Shown: positions 9,293-18,402, counted from the stretch's first letter. The stretch is DNA of 64,000 nucleotides from Flavobacterium sp. (GCA_016718345.1 JADKDN010000004.1:197066-261065); one strand, 5' to 3'. Numbers and translations: made by a program. The notes: generated by a model from the letters alone, not told the origin.

Positions 9293-10065
9293 TCACAAAT
9301 TTCCCTTTTCTTCATCAAAAAAAATGTGTTCGTCTTTGAACAATGTATTGAAGATTCCTTTGCTTATAAAATTACAAGGCTGATCTTGTAGAACGACTTC
9401 AGAGGTCATGATAATCATTTCGTCACTCAATTGTATCGCCATATCAATATCATGAGTCGAAAATAAGATGCATTTTCCAGTTTCTTCCGCTAGTTTTTTC
9501 AATAATTTGAATACGTTAACTTTGTGTAATAAATCCAAATGCGTTGTGGGCTCGTCCAAAATAATCAAAGGAGTATCTTGTGCCAAAGCCCTTGCGATTA
9601 GAACTTTTTGTAATTGACCGTCGCTAATCTCGTAATGCTTTTTAGTTGCCAAATGACTGATTTGAGTCAGTTCCATGGCTTCCTGAATTTTCGCAATATC
9701 TTCGTCAGTTTGTTTGCCAATCCAGTTGGTGTAAGGCTGTCTCCCCAAGGCTATGAGTTCAAAAACACTTAGATTACTCGGAGGTAATTTTTCGGTTAAA
9801 ACCAAACTTAATTGTTGTGACAATTCCAATGAGTTGTGGGCTTGAATATTTTTTCATTCAAAAGAACCAGACCTTCCAACGGTTTTTGAATCCCACAAAG
9901 TGTTCGTAATAAAGTAGATTTTCCAATTCCGTTGGCTCCAACCAGAGCTGTTAGTTTTCCTTCCTGCAAATGGAGGTTGAGGTTTTCGGCAATGGCAAGA
10001 TTTCCGTCTTTGGAATGGTATCCAATGCTAAGATTTGAAGTGGAAAGGATATTTATTGTATTCAT
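9293..10065 (-). CDS. btuD: ABC importer ATPase, cobalamin/iron-chelate type (one frameshift)
   Basis: This is the ATP-binding subunit of the importer encoded with the genes upstream. Walker A is GANGIGKST near residue 40. After a one-base frameshift near 9835 the second frame gives SVFELIALGRQPYTNW, the typical FecE/BtuD Q-loop follow-on. The signature is ISDGQLQKVLIARAL and Walker B is PLIILDEPTTHLD, with an H-loop FSTHD. The signature reads SDGQ rather than SGGQ, a variant seen in this family. It is third in the order btuF-btuC-btuD, 19 bases after btuC. The specificity for B12 is inferred from the neighbouring cobalamin riboswitch and receptor. Confidence 0.82.
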
Positions 10066-10084
10066 TTTATTCTCTCTTTAATAA

Positions 10085-11113
10085 TCAAATCAAACTTCTC
10101 TTTCGAACCAACAACCAAATCACAATTGGTGCCCCAATGATGGATGTAATGGCATTAATAGGCAATGTAAATTCTATACCTGGCATTTGAGAAACCATGT
10201 CGCAAAACAGCATCAATATAGCTCCAATTAAGATAGTACTTCCAAATAAAATTTTGTGATTACTAGTTTGAAATAAAAGTTTGGCTAAATGCGGCACTGC
10301 CAAACCAATAAAGGCGATAGGTCCTGCAAATGCGGTGATACTTCCTGCTAATAAACTAGTAGCGATTATGATGATGTATCTCGATTTTCGAATGTTTAAT
10401 CCCATGCTTTTGGCATAATTTTCTCCTAATAATAAAGCATCTAACGATTTTATAGAAATCAAACTTAAAAGCAATCCCACAGCCACAGTGACACCTAAAA
10501 TAAGGATATTTTGCCAAGATAAGTTTCCTAAATTGCCCATACTCCAAAAAGTAAATTTCTGCAACTGTTCTGCAGAACTGAAATAGGTTAACACCGAAAC
10601 AATAGCGCTTGTAAAACTACTAAACATAAGCCCAACAATCAATATAGTAGCTGTGTCTCTTAGTCTGCTTGAAACGATTAATACTAAAAGTAGCACCAAA
10701 AAACTTCCCAAGCACGAAGCTACAATAATTCCGTAGGATGAAAGTAAAATTTCTGACACTAGAGAGGGTAAAAACGCTGCTCCTAAAATAATTAAAGCAA
10801 CACCCAAGCTAGAACCTGAACTTAAACCCAAAACATAAGGTCCAGCTAGCGGATTTCTGAATAGCGTTTGCATCAATAATCCACTTATGGATAGACCCAT
10901 TCCAACCAGAACAGCAGTGATGGCTTTGGGTAATCTAAAATTCACTATGATGTATTCCCATGTATCTTTACTTGCTATTGCACCAGATAAACTTTTGAAA
11001 ACTTCCTTCACAGGAATACTCACTTGTCCCAAGGAAATATTCAATACAAATGTAAATACCAATAACAAGGTTAATGAGAAAAACAGAATAGTATTTTGCT
11101 TTTTGGATTTCAA
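10085..11113 (-). CDS. btuC: ABC importer permease, FecCD/BtuC family
   Basis: This 342-residue inner-membrane permease has about nine to ten hydrophobic helices. FecCD-family landmarks are NFRLPKAITAVLVGMGLSISGLLMQTLFRNPLAGP near residues 58-90, LGLSSGSSLGVA, and the coupling region AFAGPIAFIGLAVPHLAKLL near 265-285. Two copies would pair with two BtuD subunits. It starts one base after the stop of the substrate-binding protein gene, so the two are clearly co-transcribed. The reading frame is undamaged. B12 as substrate is inferred from context; iron chelates are the alternative. Confidence 0.88.
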   Translation of the reverse strand: MKSKKQNTILFFSLTLLLVFTFVLNISLGQVSIPVKEVFKSLSGAIASKDTWEYIIVNFRLPKAITAVLVGMGLSISGLLMQTLFRNPLAGPYVLGLSSGSSLGVALIILGAAFLPSLVSEILLSSYGIIVASCLGSFLVLLLVLIVSSRLRDTATILIVGLMFSSFTSAIVSVLTYFSSAEQLQKFTFWSMGNLGNLSWQNILILGVTVAVGLLLSLISIKSLDALLLGENYAKSMGLNIRKSRYIIIIATSLLAGSITAFAGPIAFIGLAVPHLAKLLFQTSNHKILFGSTILIGAILMLFCDMVSQMPGIEFTLPINAITSIIGAPIVIWLLVRKRSLI

Positions 11114-11114
11114 A

Positions 11115-12260
11115 TTAATTTAATTTTTCAAAGAAAAAAGGTTTGTAGCCCACTAATAATTCAGGATGTAAAATTTTTACTAAGTCTTTCAAAACTATAT
11201 CAGGACGATTGGGTCCTAATTCATAGTACAAAATACCACCCGTTTTCCCTTTTTTTCCACAGAACGAATATACTTTTTTATTTTGAAATGCTTTGAATTG
11301 ATTATAATGCGGATTGGCATCAGTCATTAATTGTAAACTGGAAAATTGTCCAGAAGTAATCCAAAAATCAGCATCTTTTGCTTTTTCAAAAACGGTTTCA
11401 AACGATAGGGATAAACTTCCAGTTCCAGTAGTTTCTTGCCATAAATAATTGGAATGTGCTTCATTTAATAACAAGCTTCCCCAACTGGTTCCACTTGGTA
11501 AATACCATTTTCCTTCGAAGATATCGCCAGCTAAAATAGTGGGTTTAATTTTAGCCATTTTTGCTATTTCAGCAGTTTTTAAGTATTCTTTTACAATTTT
11601 AGAAAAGAATGCATCGGCTTCTTGTTGCTTGTTATATAGAGCTCCAAATAATTTGATCCACTCAGCTTTTCCTAGTGGTGTTGGTTCATTCCAATCGCCA
11701 TTTAAAAGTACTTTTAAACCGCTTTTTTGCAAATTATCTAATGATGGATTATTGTTGTCCAGACCGTATCCTATGATAATATTGGGTTGTAAGTCAATCA
11801 GAGTTTCTATGTTTAACGATTGATTGTTTCCTAGTTCTTTGATTTTTCCCTGCTCAATTCGGTTTCTTACTTTTTCGGAGGAAATGTAGTTGAGGTTGGG
11901 AAAACCAATCAGTGAATTTTCAACACCAAGCATTTCCAGCGAAGGAATATGAGTGGTCGAGGTTACTACAATAGATTGTAAAGGAACTTGAATTGTGGTA
12001 AATTGTTGCAAACTATCGGGAACAATTCCATCTTTTTCTTTCAGGATATAAGTGTATTCTTTGTTCGCTTTTGGCCAAGGATTAGAGACTTTTACAATCG
12101 AGAACCCTTTGTGTTGATATATGGAAAACCCTTTGGCATAATGGATTTGGTTTTCTGTTGTTGCAATTTTTTCTGAAGAAAAACTCACGTCATTTTTTTT
12201 ACAACCCAATAATGAAAGTGCAAATAGTAGAAGTGAAAATTTAAAAAAAAATAATTTCAT
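11115..12260 (-). CDS. btuF: Substrate-binding lipoprotein of the B12 importer, BtuF-like
   Basis: This is a periplasmic helical-backbone (PBP II) binding protein. Starting at the ATG at 12260 gives a lipoprotein signal MKLFFFKFSLLLFALSLLGC with the acylated cysteine at residue 20; the upstream in-frame ATG at 12302 would precede it by 14 residues. The two lobes contain VPLQSIVVTSTTHIPSLEMLG, LGNNQSLNIETLIDLQPNIIIGYG and FWITSGQFSSLQLM. It is the first gene of the btuF-btuC-btuD operon. No second cobalamin riboswitch is visible in the roughly 90 bases upstream, so control of this operon differs from that of btuB. Confidence 0.85.
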   Translation of the reverse strand: MKLFFFKFSLLLFALSLLGCKKNDVSFSSEKIATTENQIHYAKGFSIYQHKGFSIVKVSNPWPKANKEYTYILKEKDGIVPDSLQQFTTIQVPLQSIVVTSTTHIPSLEMLGVENSLIGFPNLNYISSEKVRNRIEQGKIKELGNNQSLNIETLIDLQPNIIIGYGLDNNNPSLDNLQKSGLKVLLNGDWNEPTPLGKAEWIKLFGALYNKQQEADAFFSKIVKEYLKTAEIAKMAKIKPTILAGDIFEGKWYLPSGTSWGSLLLNEAHSNYLWQETTGTGSLSLSFETVFEKAKDADFWITSGQFSSLQLMTDANPHYNQFKAFQNKKVYSFCGKKGKTGGILYYELGPNRPDIVLKDLVKILHPELLVGYKPFFFEKLN

Positions 12261-12341
12261 TAGATTGATTTCAAAAAAAAGCAAAGGTATATTTAATCGC
12301 AATTAAAAATCAAATTTTATTTTTTATTCAAATGATAAAAC

Positions 12342-12349
12342 TATATTTG
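12342..12349 (+). promoter_or_regulatory. Putative -7 box driving the cobalamin riboswitch and btuB
   Basis: TATATTTG is an exact TAnnTTTG match placed just upstream of the riboswitch, which would start the transcript near 12357, at the 5' edge of the aptamer. No convincing TTG -33 element is seen. Confidence 0.55.
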
Positions 12350-12356
12350 CTGCCGA

Positions 12357-12528
12357 ATTAAGGTTGTGTTTTTCTTGAATTTGAAAATCACATTAAAAGG
12401 GAATTAGGTTCAAAACCTAAGCTGTACCCGCAACTGTAAGCTACAAAGCTTGTTGTTATCTACAAAACCATTATCTGCCACGGCGGATGAGAAGGTCAAC
12501 AACAAGACGCAAGCCAGGAGACCTGCCT
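12357..12528 (+). ncRNA. Cobalamin (B12) riboswitch
   Basis: The core matches the cobalamin aptamer. GGGAAT and the stem AGGT/ACCT region at about 12399-12420 are followed by GCTGTACCCGCAACTGTAAG (12421-12440), the universally conserved central motif. The B12 box GCCAGGAGACCTGCC ends near 12527. The peripheral stem with TTGTTGTTATC pairing to GGTCAACAACAAG lies between them. Adenosyl- or hydroxocobalamin binding would lower btuB expression. Between the B12 box and the btuB start, a short ATGGG/CCCAT stem at 12572-12598 is followed by four Ts. It could act as a weak terminator or could sequester translation signals; which one I cannot decide. Confidence 0.95.
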
Positions 12529-12626
12529 TTTTTCAACTGAGTAACAAACTTTCGGGAAAAAAGGTTTGGGTATGGGTAATTTCATGCTTTTCTCCCATTT
12601 TTAGTATTAAAAATGTTTTAATTAAA

Positions 12627-14561
12627 ATGAACAAAAAAATCGTTCGCATAGGCGCGTTATGTGTGCTTATGACAACTTGTGCTTTGGCACAACAAAAAGA
12701 AACCAACACTATTAAAAACGAGTTGGATGAGGTGGTGGTTTTGGACTCTAAATTTGCTTTGCCAAAAGAAAAGTCTGGAAAAATAATCACTAAAATTACG
12801 GCTGAGGATTTAGCTAAAAAATCAGGGCAATCTGTAGCTACTATTTTAAGTTCTGTTGTAGGACTTGAGATTAATGGGAATCAAAGTAATGCTGGGAAAA
12901 ATCTTGGATATTATATTCGGGGTGGGAGAAGTCGCCAAGCATTAATTATGATTGATGGAGTTCCGGTAACAGACGCATCAGGGATTAATTTAGAGTATGA
13001 TTTGCGTTTAATTCCTGTTGAACAAGTTGAGAGTATAGAAATTATGAAAGGAGCATCAAGTACTTTATACGGTTCAGGAGCAGCTACAGGAGTAATAAAT
13101 ATAACACTAAAAAAGGCCAAAAAAGAGGTGGTTGCAGGAAATGCTTATATGAGTTTGGGGACTCAAACAACTGCTGATAAGGTTAAATACAATCCTCAAG
13201 ATTTTAATCAAGGATTTGATGTAAAAGGCAGGCAGAAACGTTTCAGTTATTTTGCATCATTAAATAGTACTGAAACAAAAGGGATTTCTGAAGCAAAAAG
13301 GGATTAATTTTGAAGAAGATAGTTTTTCAAGAGTAAATGCGCTTACAAAATTTGGGCTTGAAGTAAATACTAAATTATCATTTGGTGCTTTTACAAGTTT
13401 CGACAGAATGAAAAATGATTTTGATTCTGGGCCTAATGCAGATAATCTTGAAAATTATGGTCTAACAAAGCAATATAGAGCTGAGTTAATTCTAATTATA
13501 AATATCAAAATGGAGAATTTGTTATTACATCCTCTGGTAGTTTGATACAAAGAGATTATTTCAATTACTCGAGTTTAACGAAATATAAGTTTAGAAACAC
13601 AAATATCGATGCTTTTAATAGGTATAATTTTTCATCAAAATTATTTTTTGTGTTGGGAAGTCAATTTCAGTTTTTTGATGCCAATACTGAATCGCCATAT
13701 GGAAGTACAAGTAGTGATTTAGCCAAAATGAATACAATAGATACTTATTTGAATGCAGTTTATAATTCAGATTTTGGACTTAATGTAAATGCTGGAACAC
13801 GATTGGATATTCATAGTACATACGGGAATAATATGGTTTATAATGTAAATCCATCTTATAATTTTAAGAGTATTCCATTAAAAATCATTTCGTCTTACAG
13901 TACCGCTTTTATTACCCCAAGTTTGTATCAATTGTACGATGGTTATTCGGGTAATTTAGAATTAAAACCAGAAGAAAATTCAACTTTAGAGGCAGGTTTT
14001 GAGATTAAATTACTTAAAAATAAAATAGAATTTAACGCTGTTGCTTTTTATCGCGAAGAAAAAAATGCTATTGAATATTATTCAAATCCGATAACTTTTG
14101 AGTCTTCATATTTTAATGCCGACGGAAAATATAATGCCAAAGGAATTGAAACAAGTATAGTTTACGCCATTAATAATCAAGTTAAAATTAACGCAAATTA
14201 TACCTTCACTCAAACGGAAGACAAAATGGTAAACAATACTTTTCCTGATATCAAGGCTAATTTAAATAATCCTAAGCACAAAGTTAATTTAGGAATTGAT
14301 TATCAGCTTTTAAATCGATTGTATATCGGATTGAACTATCAGTATTTAGCCAAAAGAGATAGTTTTATGGGCTATCCACCAGAGGTTGAAGTATTAGATT
14401 CGTATCAATTGTTTCATCTAACTTCTAAATACGAACTGATAAAAAACAGATTGAGTCTTTTTGTCTCAGCGACCAATATCTTCAATGCTGATTTTGTTGA
14501 AAATGTTGGTTATAACACTAGAGGGCGTAATTTTAAACTAGGGTTGAATATAAATTTATAA
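12627..14561 (+). CDS. btuB: TonB-dependent cobalamin receptor BtuB (two frameshifts)
   Basis: This outer-membrane receptor imports cobalamin with TonB energy. The ATG at 12627 gives a signal peptide ending at CALAQQ; the frame stays open upstream into the riboswitch, but that part is leader. A TonB-box-like DEVVVLDS follows. The plug domain is at residues 40-170 (SVATILSSVVGLEING, YYIRGGRSRQALIMIDGVPV, VESIEIMKGASSTLYGSGAATGVINI). The beta barrel follows and ends in the outer-membrane signature GRNFKLGLNINL. Frameshifts near 13300 and 13485 interrupt the barrel, and the intervening frame encodes barrel-like sequence (SRVNALTKFGLEVNTKLSFGAF). The length of about 645 residues is normal. The riboswitch just upstream supports B12 as ligand. 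Confidence 0.9.
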
Positions 14562-14573
14562 GAGAAGTAATAA

Positions 14574-14612
14574 AAAACCAAAGCCATACTCTTAGAGTAT
14601 GGCTTTGGTTTT
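14574..14612. terminator. Bidirectional intrinsic terminator
   Basis: A perfect stem, AAAACCAAAGCCATACTC pairing with GAGTATGGCTTTGGTTTT, is flanked by A and T runs. It lies between the convergent btuB and S41 peptidase genes and can serve both. Confidence 0.9.
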
Positions 14613-14628
14613 TTTTAAGTTTTATGGT

Positions 14629-16113
14629 TTACAGACCATCGGGAAGCTCATCAATATACATTTCATTTTTCAGCCTGTTAATAGATTGATTTTCTATTAC
14701 ATTATCTAATATTACAGCTGGTTTTTTCGGAATTTTTCTACCTCCACCTTTTATTTTGTTAATTGCAATATTTAGCAAGGGCTCTTCTGAATCTCCTAAT
14801 ATTCCTAAATTGTTGATTGATTCTATAACTTCAATGTTGGGTGTTAATCCGTTGATATAGTCTCCAAAACCTACTTTATTTACTATTTTCAATACTAAGG
14901 GTTGCATTGCATATCGATGATTCGGATTCACATTTTTCTTGGTAAAGTTTGGTGAATCGTACAAGGTTATAGAACCAACATTTTTACCAGTAGTGGAATC
15001 TCCAATTTGGATTACATTAATATAAGGTTTCAATCCATTGATTACTAATTCACTCGCTGAGGCTGTGCTTTTTGAAGTTAAGATGTATATTCTTGTGAGA
15101 TTCAAACTGTTGATGCTAGCATTAGTATTGATTTTATCTGTAAAAAGATTCAATAGGCTGGAAGGATTGTTCGATGCATAATAGGCTTCAACCTTATCAT
15201 TCCATTGTTGCTTAGCAAATACTTGACCCGTAAATTGTCCTGTAATCATGCTTGCTAAACGTGTAGCTGTTGCTATCGAACCACCTGAATTGTAGCGTAA
15301 ATCCAAAACAAAATCAGTGATACCTCCCGCCTTTAGTTCTCCAAAGGCATTGTTTAGTTGCGTTTCATAGGAGGCATAGAAACCATTGTACATTAAATAT
15401 CCAATTTTATGATTTCCACTTTCGATTATTTTGCTTATGTATACAGGATTTTCTGATAAAACGGTTTTAGTTAAACTCACAGAACGACCGTTTGGAGTAT
15501 AATTTCCATTATCATAATCGGCAAAATTTAGAGTGTATGAATCAGAATTGCTCAATAACGAATTTAGGTTGTTGTTGTCTGGATTTTCTCTGTTTCTATA
15601 TAGTTTGGTGCCGTTAACTGCATAAAAAATAGCTCCACGCTGAATGTCTTTGCCAGAAGCATCAGAATTGGGTAAGATATAGTGAACAATACCAATGACA
15701 TCATTTTCGGTTTTATTTTTATAAAATAGTTTGTATTCAACTCCATTGTTTTTTGTGATTCCCGAAAGTGCACCTTCTAGTTCAGTGTAATTGGAATACA
15801 TAAAACTAAATCGGTCTATTGCTGCCCCCGGACTGGGAAACTTACTCACAGGTTTGTTTAATAAATCTTGAAATAGTTTTTCAGGACTAGAATAACCATA
15901 AAGAAAAGTATTCAAATCTCTTTGGGTTTCAAATCGTTTATCATCCAAATCAGGGACATCTGCTTGCCATAAATAATAGAGGTTCAGCCCTTTCCAGATA
16001 AAATCATTGACGGTTAAGTTACTTGGAACAGCGGTATCATCATAGTCTTCGCAACTTAGAAATAAGAAAACAGTAAGTACGACTAGGACTTTAAATGGTG
16101 ATAGTGCTTTCAT
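14629..16113 (-). CDS. S41-family C-terminal processing peptidase, lipoprotein
   Basis: This envelope protease of about 494 residues is counted from the ATG at 16113. That start yields a lipoprotein signal (KVLVVLTVFLFLSC) with the cysteine near residue 21. Another ATG eight codons upstream is possible. The middle has a PDZ-like region around GIVHYILPNSDASGKDIQRGAIFYAVNG. The S41 protease core has DFVLDLRYNSGGSIATATRLAS and the nucleophile motif ILTSKSTASASELVINGLKPY with the catalytic Ser. GKNVGSITLYDSP follows. Related flavobacterial proteins are anchored to a membrane and trim other envelope proteins; the substrate is unknown. Confidence 0.88.
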   Translation of the reverse strand: MKALSPFKVLVVLTVFLFLSCEDYDDTAVPSNLTVNDFIWKGLNLYYLWQADVPDLDDKRFETQRDLNTFLYGYSSPEKLFQDLLNKPVSKFPSPGAAIDRFSFMYSNYTELEGALSGITKNNGVEYKLFYKNKTENDVIGIVHYILPNSDASGKDIQRGAIFYAVNGTKLYRNRENPDNNNLNSLLSNSDSYTLNFADYDNGNYTPNGRSVSLTKTVLSENPVYISKIIESGNHKIGYLMYNGFYASYETQLNNAFGELKAGGITDFVLDLRYNSGGSIATATRLASMITGQFTGQVFAKQQWNDKVEAYYASNNPSSLLNLFTDKINTNASINSLNLTRIYILTSKSTASASELVINGLKPYINVIQIGDSTTGKNVGSITLYDSPNFTKKNVNPNHRYAMQPLVLKIVNKVGFGDYINGLTPNIEVIESINNLGILGDSEEPLLNIAINKIKGGGRKIPKKPAVILDNVIENQSINRLKNEMYIDELPDGL

Positions 16114-16233
16114 AATTTTTTTTTGATACATAATCAACGTAAAAATACTAACTTTAGTTTTATTTTTCCATTCTTTGTAACAAATATAAATCTAGCTCGT
16201 CTTGAAATAAAGCCTAATATAATAACTGCTTTT

Positions 16234-16743
16234 ATGAATCAAAATGATTTTGTGTCGTTAATTTCCCCATTCAAGGATAAAGTCTTTAGGCTATCAAAAC
16301 GATTGCTTGTAAGTACTGAGGAAGCCGAAGACGCCACACAAGAGGTTTTGGTTAAATTATGGGATAGAAAAGAAAGTTTAAACAAGTATAATAGTGTAGA
16401 AGCATTTGCAATGACAATGACCAAAAATTATTGTTTGGATCAATTAAAATCAAAACGTGCTGGAAATCTTAAAATTGTTCATACTAATTTCAAAGATAAA
16501 GAGGCTAGTATCGATAAAAAAATAGAACATAGTGATAGCTTGAATTGGGTGGGAAAAATAATTAATCAATTGCCAGAACAACAACAATTAATAATTCAAA
16601 TGCGAGATATAGAGCAATATGAGTTTAATGAAATTGCCCAAATTTTAGAAATGAATGAGACCGCTATTCGCGTAGCACTTTCAAGAGCAAGAAAAACAAT
16701 ACGGGAACAGATGGTTAAAACACACAGTTATGGAATTAAATAA
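16234..16743 (+). CDS. ECF-type RNA polymerase sigma factor
   Basis: This sigma-70 family factor of 169 residues is counted from the ATG at 16234 (MNQNDFVSLISPFKDKV). Region 2 contains EEAEDATQEVLVKLWDRKES, the ECF core-binding and -10 recognition helices. Region 4 has LPEQQQLIIQMRDIEQYEFNEIAQIL and MNETAIRVALSRARKTIREQM, the -35-binding helix-turn-helix. The gene overlaps the next, a membrane protein, by 14 nt, the typical sigma/anti-sigma arrangement. It is divergent from the S41 protease gene. The inducing signal is unknown. Confidence 0.92.
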   Translation: MNQNDFVSLISPFKDKVFRLSKRLLVSTEEAEDATQEVLVKLWDRKESLNKYNSVEAFAMTMTKNYCLDQLKSKRAGNLKIVHTNFKDKEASIDKKIEHSDSLNWVGKIINQLPEQQQLIIQMRDIEQYEFNEIAQILEMNETAIRVALSRARKTIREQMVKTHSYGIK

Positions 16744-17194
16744 GATAGAAAAACTTTTAGAACACTACTTTGAAGGAGCAACAAGTAGTGCCGAAGAAAA
16801 TGAATTACGAAATTACTTTTCTTCAACTAATGTAGCGCCACATTTGGAGCGATACAAACCTTTATTCGATTATATTTCGGATGCTAAAAAGCAGGAATCT
16901 CAAAAAGAAATTCCACTGTTCGCGAAGTCTCGAGATAAAAAACGCAATTTAGCTTGGATGTCAATAGCTGCCTCTGTGGTTGTGCTACTCGGAATAGGAA
17001 CGTATTTCTTTTGGAATACAACAAATAGCAAACAAAACCAAGATTTAGGCACCTATGACGATCCTGAAATTGCCTTCCGAGAAACACAGAAAGCTTTAGC
17101 TTTATTATCAAATCATGTCAATGTAGGAATCGAAAGTGTGCACTATATTGAAGAATATCAAAATTCAAAGAATCTAATTTTTAAACCATATTAA
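16730..17194 (+). CDS. Single-pass membrane protein, probable anti-sigma factor
   Basis: The 154-residue protein has a cytoplasmic N-terminal helical domain (LNKIEKLLEHYFEGATSSAEENELRNYF, similar to the start of FecR/anti-sigma proteins) and one membrane helix near residues 80-96 (WMSIAASVVVLLGIGTYFF). A short periplasmic tail contains DDPEIAFRETQKALALLSNHVNVG. Its start lies inside the sigma-factor gene, so the two are coupled. I infer that it holds the sigma factor at the membrane. The tail motif is conserved in flavobacterial relatives but has no known function. Confidence 0.75.
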   Translation: MELNKIEKLLEHYFEGATSSAEENELRNYFSSTNVAPHLERYKPLFDYISDAKKQESQKEIPLFAKSRDKKRNLAWMSIAASVVVLLGIGTYFFWNTTNSKQNQDLGTYDDPEIAFRETQKALALLSNHVNVGIESVHYIEEYQNSKNLIFKPY

Positions 17195-17205
17195 ATCAAA
17201 AAACA

Positions 17206-17733
17206 ATGAAAAAAATAATCATAACATTAGTAGTTGTATTAGTATCTAATACTTTTTTCGGGCAATCAGCTTTCGATAAATTCGATGGTCAAGATGATGT
17301 AACCTCCATCATAGTCAACAAAAAAATGTTTGAGTTAATGAGTAAGGTAAAAATGGATGCTACCGATAAGCAAGCGCAACAATATCTTAATTTGATAAAA
17401 AAATTAGACAACCTAAAAGTATTTACTACCAAGAGTACCAGGGTCGAAAATGAAATGAAAACCACCACTGAAAAATACATTAAATCATCAGGTTTGGAGG
17501 AGTTGATGCGAGTAAATGAAAATGGAAGAAACATAAAAATTCTCGTAAAATCGGGTTCAAATGATTCTCAGGTTAGAGAATTATTAATGTTTATTGAAGG
17601 CGATAAGAATCAAGACACTGTTTTAATGTCGTTGACCGGTGACTTTGATTTGAACGAAATTTCAGTGCTAACAGACAAAATGAGAATTCCTGGTGGCGAC
17701 GATTTGAAAAAAGCAACCAAAGGTAAAAAGTAA
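17206..17733 (+). CDS. Secreted DUF4252 protein
   Basis: This 175-residue protein has a cleavable signal peptide (MKKIIITLVVVLVSNTFFGQ) and a DUF4252 domain (SAFDKFDGQDDVTSIIVNKKMFELM, followed later by VLMSLTGDFDLNEISVLTDK). The function of DUF4252 is unknown. The pattern of one soluble and one lipoprotein member behind an ECF sigma and anti-sigma pair is conserved in flavobacteria, which suggests that these are the regulated envelope products or sensors of the system. It starts 11 bases after the membrane protein gene. Confidence 0.85.
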   Translation: MKKIIITLVVVLVSNTFFGQSAFDKFDGQDDVTSIIVNKKMFELMSKVKMDATDKQAQQYLNLIKKLDNLKVFTTKSTRVENEMKTTTEKYIKSSGLEELMRVNENGRNIKILVKSGSNDSQVRELLMFIEGDKNQDTVLMSLTGDFDLNEISVLTDKMRIPGGDDLKKATKGKK

Positions 17734-17734
17734 G

Positions 17735-18268
17735 ATGAAACGAGTATATAGTTTCATACTGTTGAGTTTGTTTTTAGTAAGCTGCAATTCAGAGCCTAGT
17801 TTGCAAAAATATTTTGTAGAGCATTTGGAAGATAAGAACTTCATAGCCATGGATGTTTCGTCAAGTATTTTAAATATTGATGCCTCCAAGTTAACGGCAG
17901 AACAAAGTGAGGCAATGCAATCCTTTGACAAAATGAATATCTTAGCTTTTAAATTAAATGATAAAAACAAAGCACAATTTGAAACGGAACGAGCAAAAGT
18001 AAGTGCGATTCTGAAAGATGAAAAGTACCAACAATTAATGAAATTTGGTTCAGGTAAAGAAGGTGCTTCGGTTAGTTTTGTCGGTTCAGATGAGCATATT
18101 GATGAGTTTGTGTTTTTTGCCAATAGAAATGAAAATGGATTTGCAGTGGTTCGCGTTTTAGGAAAGGATATGAACCCAACACACATCATGAATATGATGT
18201 CTGTTTTGCAACAATCCAACATTGATTTAGAGCAACTAAAGCCATTGCAAGAAATGATAAAGAAATAG
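17735..18268 (+). CDS. DUF4252 lipoprotein
   Basis: This is a second DUF4252 protein (177 residues), begun one base after the first. It carries a lipoprotein signal, MKRVYSFILLSLFLVSC, with the lipidated Cys at residue 17. Domain sequence includes FVEHLEDKNFIAMDVSSSILNI and DEFVFFANRNENGFAVVRVLGKDMNP. It is a paralogue of the gene before it and the last gene of the sigma-factor operon, with a strong terminator 17 bases beyond the stop. The function is unknown; the outer- or inner-membrane location is inferred from the lipobox only. Confidence 0.85.
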   Translation: MKRVYSFILLSLFLVSCNSEPSLQKYFVEHLEDKNFIAMDVSSSILNIDASKLTAEQSEAMQSFDKMNILAFKLNDKNKAQFETERAKVSAILKDEKYQQLMKFGSGKEGASVSFVGSDEHIDEFVFFANRNENGFAVVRVLGKDMNPTHIMNMMSVLQQSNIDLEQLKPLQEMIKK

Positions 18269-18284
18269 GTTTTAGTTTAATTCT

Positions 18285-18327
18285 AAAAAAAAGCGTCCCG
18301 ATGATTCAATTGGGACGCTTTTTTTAT
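18285..18327 (+). terminator. Intrinsic terminator of the sigma/DUF4252 operon
   Basis: An A-run and AAGCGTCCCGATGATTCAAT are followed by the pairing half TTGGGACGCTT and a run of seven Ts. It is a strong rho-independent terminator directly after the operon. Confidence 0.88.
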
Positions 18328-18345
18328 GAGGTAATTTTGACAATC

Positions 18346-18390
18346 GTTAGTTCGAGTGTCCCGATTTTTCATCGGGATGTATCGAGAACC
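18346..18390. repeat. Palindromic interspersed element with CCCGAT/ATCGGG core
   Basis: The segment GTTAGTTCGAGTGTCCCGAT, then a TTTTC loop, then ATCGGGATGTATCGAGAACC is an imperfect inverted repeat with outer arms GTTCGAG/CGAGAAC and a perfect inner CCCGAT/ATCGGG stem. Elements of this form occur repeatedly in flavobacterial genomes, often at gene ends. This is the only copy I notice here. It lies just past crtZ and may terminate the carotenoid operon. Confidence 0.5.
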
Positions 18391-18402
18391 ATTATACTAA
18401 AA

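Noticed and set aside
12450..12626. N-terminal extension of btuB by 59 codons
   Set aside because: It overlaps the cobalamin riboswitch B12 box and leader; the ATG at 12627 starts a proper signal peptide.
12627..14561. btuB called as a pseudogene
   Set aside because: The two frame breaks restore conserved barrel sequence, and similar breaks occur across unrelated genes, so sequencing error is likelier.
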